A stretch of 6,451 nt of DNA, taken from positions 1 to 6,451 of the forward strand of contig SDWK01000576.1 of the NCBI GenBank assembly GCA_004195335.1, written 5' to 3'. A program made the translations under genes and the position numbers. The notes under the pieces were generated by a model. It saw nothing but the letters and a program-made list of their open reading frames with translations. It was not told where the DNA came from and ran no database searches. This DNA comes from Shewanella sp. GTDB lineage: Bacteria; Pseudomonadota; Gammaproteobacteria; Enterobacterales; Shewanellaceae. This document shows, piece after piece, positions 6,261 through 6,451 of the stretch (its first letter is position 1; each line of letters begins with the position of its first letter).

Positions 6261-6288
6261 TTGTGCCACTGAGCACAGGCTGTATAAT
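6261..6288 (+). promoter_or_regulatory. Sigma70-like promoter pointing right
   Basis: TTGTGC (6261-6266), a 16-base spacer and a perfect TATAAT (6283-6288). A transcript would run antisense into the partial gene at the right edge. No plus-strand gene is visible downstream within the window, so its product is unknown and it could be a chance match. Confidence 0.35.
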
Positions 6289-6358
6289 TTAGCGCCTTTA
6301 AACTCTCCTGCGCACTCAGTCCAATCAGGACTAACGCAGCAACGATCCTTGCGGCTAT

Positions 6359-6451
6359 TTATGCAGCCGCTTTGCCCTCCTCGTTGAGCGCAATAATCCA
6401 GAGTTTTCGCGCGTACCATTTGCCCGTTGCATTGACCGTTCCATTGACCGT
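6359..6451 (-). CDS. 3' end of an unidentified gene entering from the right
   Basis: The minus-strand frame is open from the window edge to a TAA at 6359-6361 and gives the last 30 residues of a protein: TVNGTVNATGKWYARKLWII, then ALNEEGKAAA. The first residues come from a 12-base tandem repeat (units at 6443-6451, 6431-6442 and a diverged third at about 6418-6430), giving a repeated G-T-V-N pattern that may extend beyond the window. I do not recognise the family. A 6-bp inverted repeat (GCGGCT at 6351-6356 and AGCCGC at 6365-6370) spans the stop codon but lacks a T-run. Because only the tail is visible, this could also be a pseudogene. Confidence 0.4.
   Translation of the reverse strand, partial: TVNGTVNATGKWYARKLWIIALNEEGKAAA
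6418..6451. repeat. Degenerate 12-base tandem repeat at the window edge
   Basis: The plus strand reads ATTGACCGTTCC (6431-6442) followed by ATTGACCGT (6443-6451, cut by the window end). A related unit, TTTGCCCGTTGC, precedes it at 6419-6430. Twelve bases keep the reading frame of the minus-strand partial gene and encode a four-residue repeat. Confidence 0.5.

Larger units (their letters stand above)
5796..6358. other. Region without a convincing gene
   Basis: A plus-strand frame at 5865-6110 (81 codons, GTG start) has no Shine-Dalgarno and no recognisable family. A 28-codon stretch open between stops at 5795-5878 reads coding-like (WWINRFHTDLPISPENLPQW) but has no start. Both could be remnants of lost genes, though neither is strong enough to call. 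Other structure: an inverted repeat at 6100-6127 and a sigma70-like promoter at 6261-6288. Nothing else was seen. Confidence 0.45.

Noticed and set aside
6318..6332. Small inverted repeat AGTCC / GGACT
   Set aside because: Five-base arms with no T-run and no associated gene; expected by chance.

Overview
The window reads as accessory DNA from a proteobacterium, most likely a gammaproteobacterium. The evidence for this is indirect: moderate GC, Shine-Dalgarno starts, an AbiE pair of the proteobacterial AbiEi_3 style, a conjugative-relaxase remnant, an IS1595-like transposase remnant, and a Sec-exported CehA/McbA-type PHP hydrolase. No rRNA, tRNA or CRISPR array was seen.

Left part (about 1-2002, genes on the minus strand): a complete AbiE type IV toxin-antitoxin / abortive-infection operon. 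The antitoxin and autorepressor AbiEi (1088-1867) is followed by the nucleotidyltransferase toxin AbiEii (178-1095), overlapping it by 8 bases. Upstream lies an unusually clear control region. Three conserved blocks, including an inverted repeat, occur twice in the same order at an exact 74-base offset, about seven helical turns. One copy contains the abiEi start codon.

Middle (about 2004-3060, minus strand): decayed mobile DNA. Positions 2056-2848 hold the C-terminal part of what looks like a relaxase/mobilization protein, split by a one-base frameshift and lacking a catalytic domain. Positions 2845-3009 hold the N-terminus of a probable IS1595-family transposase. It keeps an excellent ribosome binding site but has an in-frame TGA at codon 21 and is cut off before the expected zinc-finger region. 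The IS-end-like sequence near 3031-3059 has a 10-of-11 inverted match at 2006-2016, so the relaxase debris may sit between remnant IS ends.

Right part (3060-6451): an AC-rich spacer with a phased hexamer repeat, then one long intact plus-strand gene (3425-5698). It encodes a secreted multidomain PHP-family metallohydrolase of the CehA/McbA type, followed by a good hairpin terminator. About 560 bases without a convincing gene follow, containing a 9-bp-arm inverted repeat and a sigma70-like promoter. The 3' end of a minus-strand gene of unknown function enters from the right edge and carries a 12-base tandem repeat.

No single new system spans the window. The most distinctive signals are the duplicated, helically phased AbiE operator and the nested fossil mobile elements beside it. 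AbiE and the PHP enzyme appear intact and functional; the material between them appears dead.
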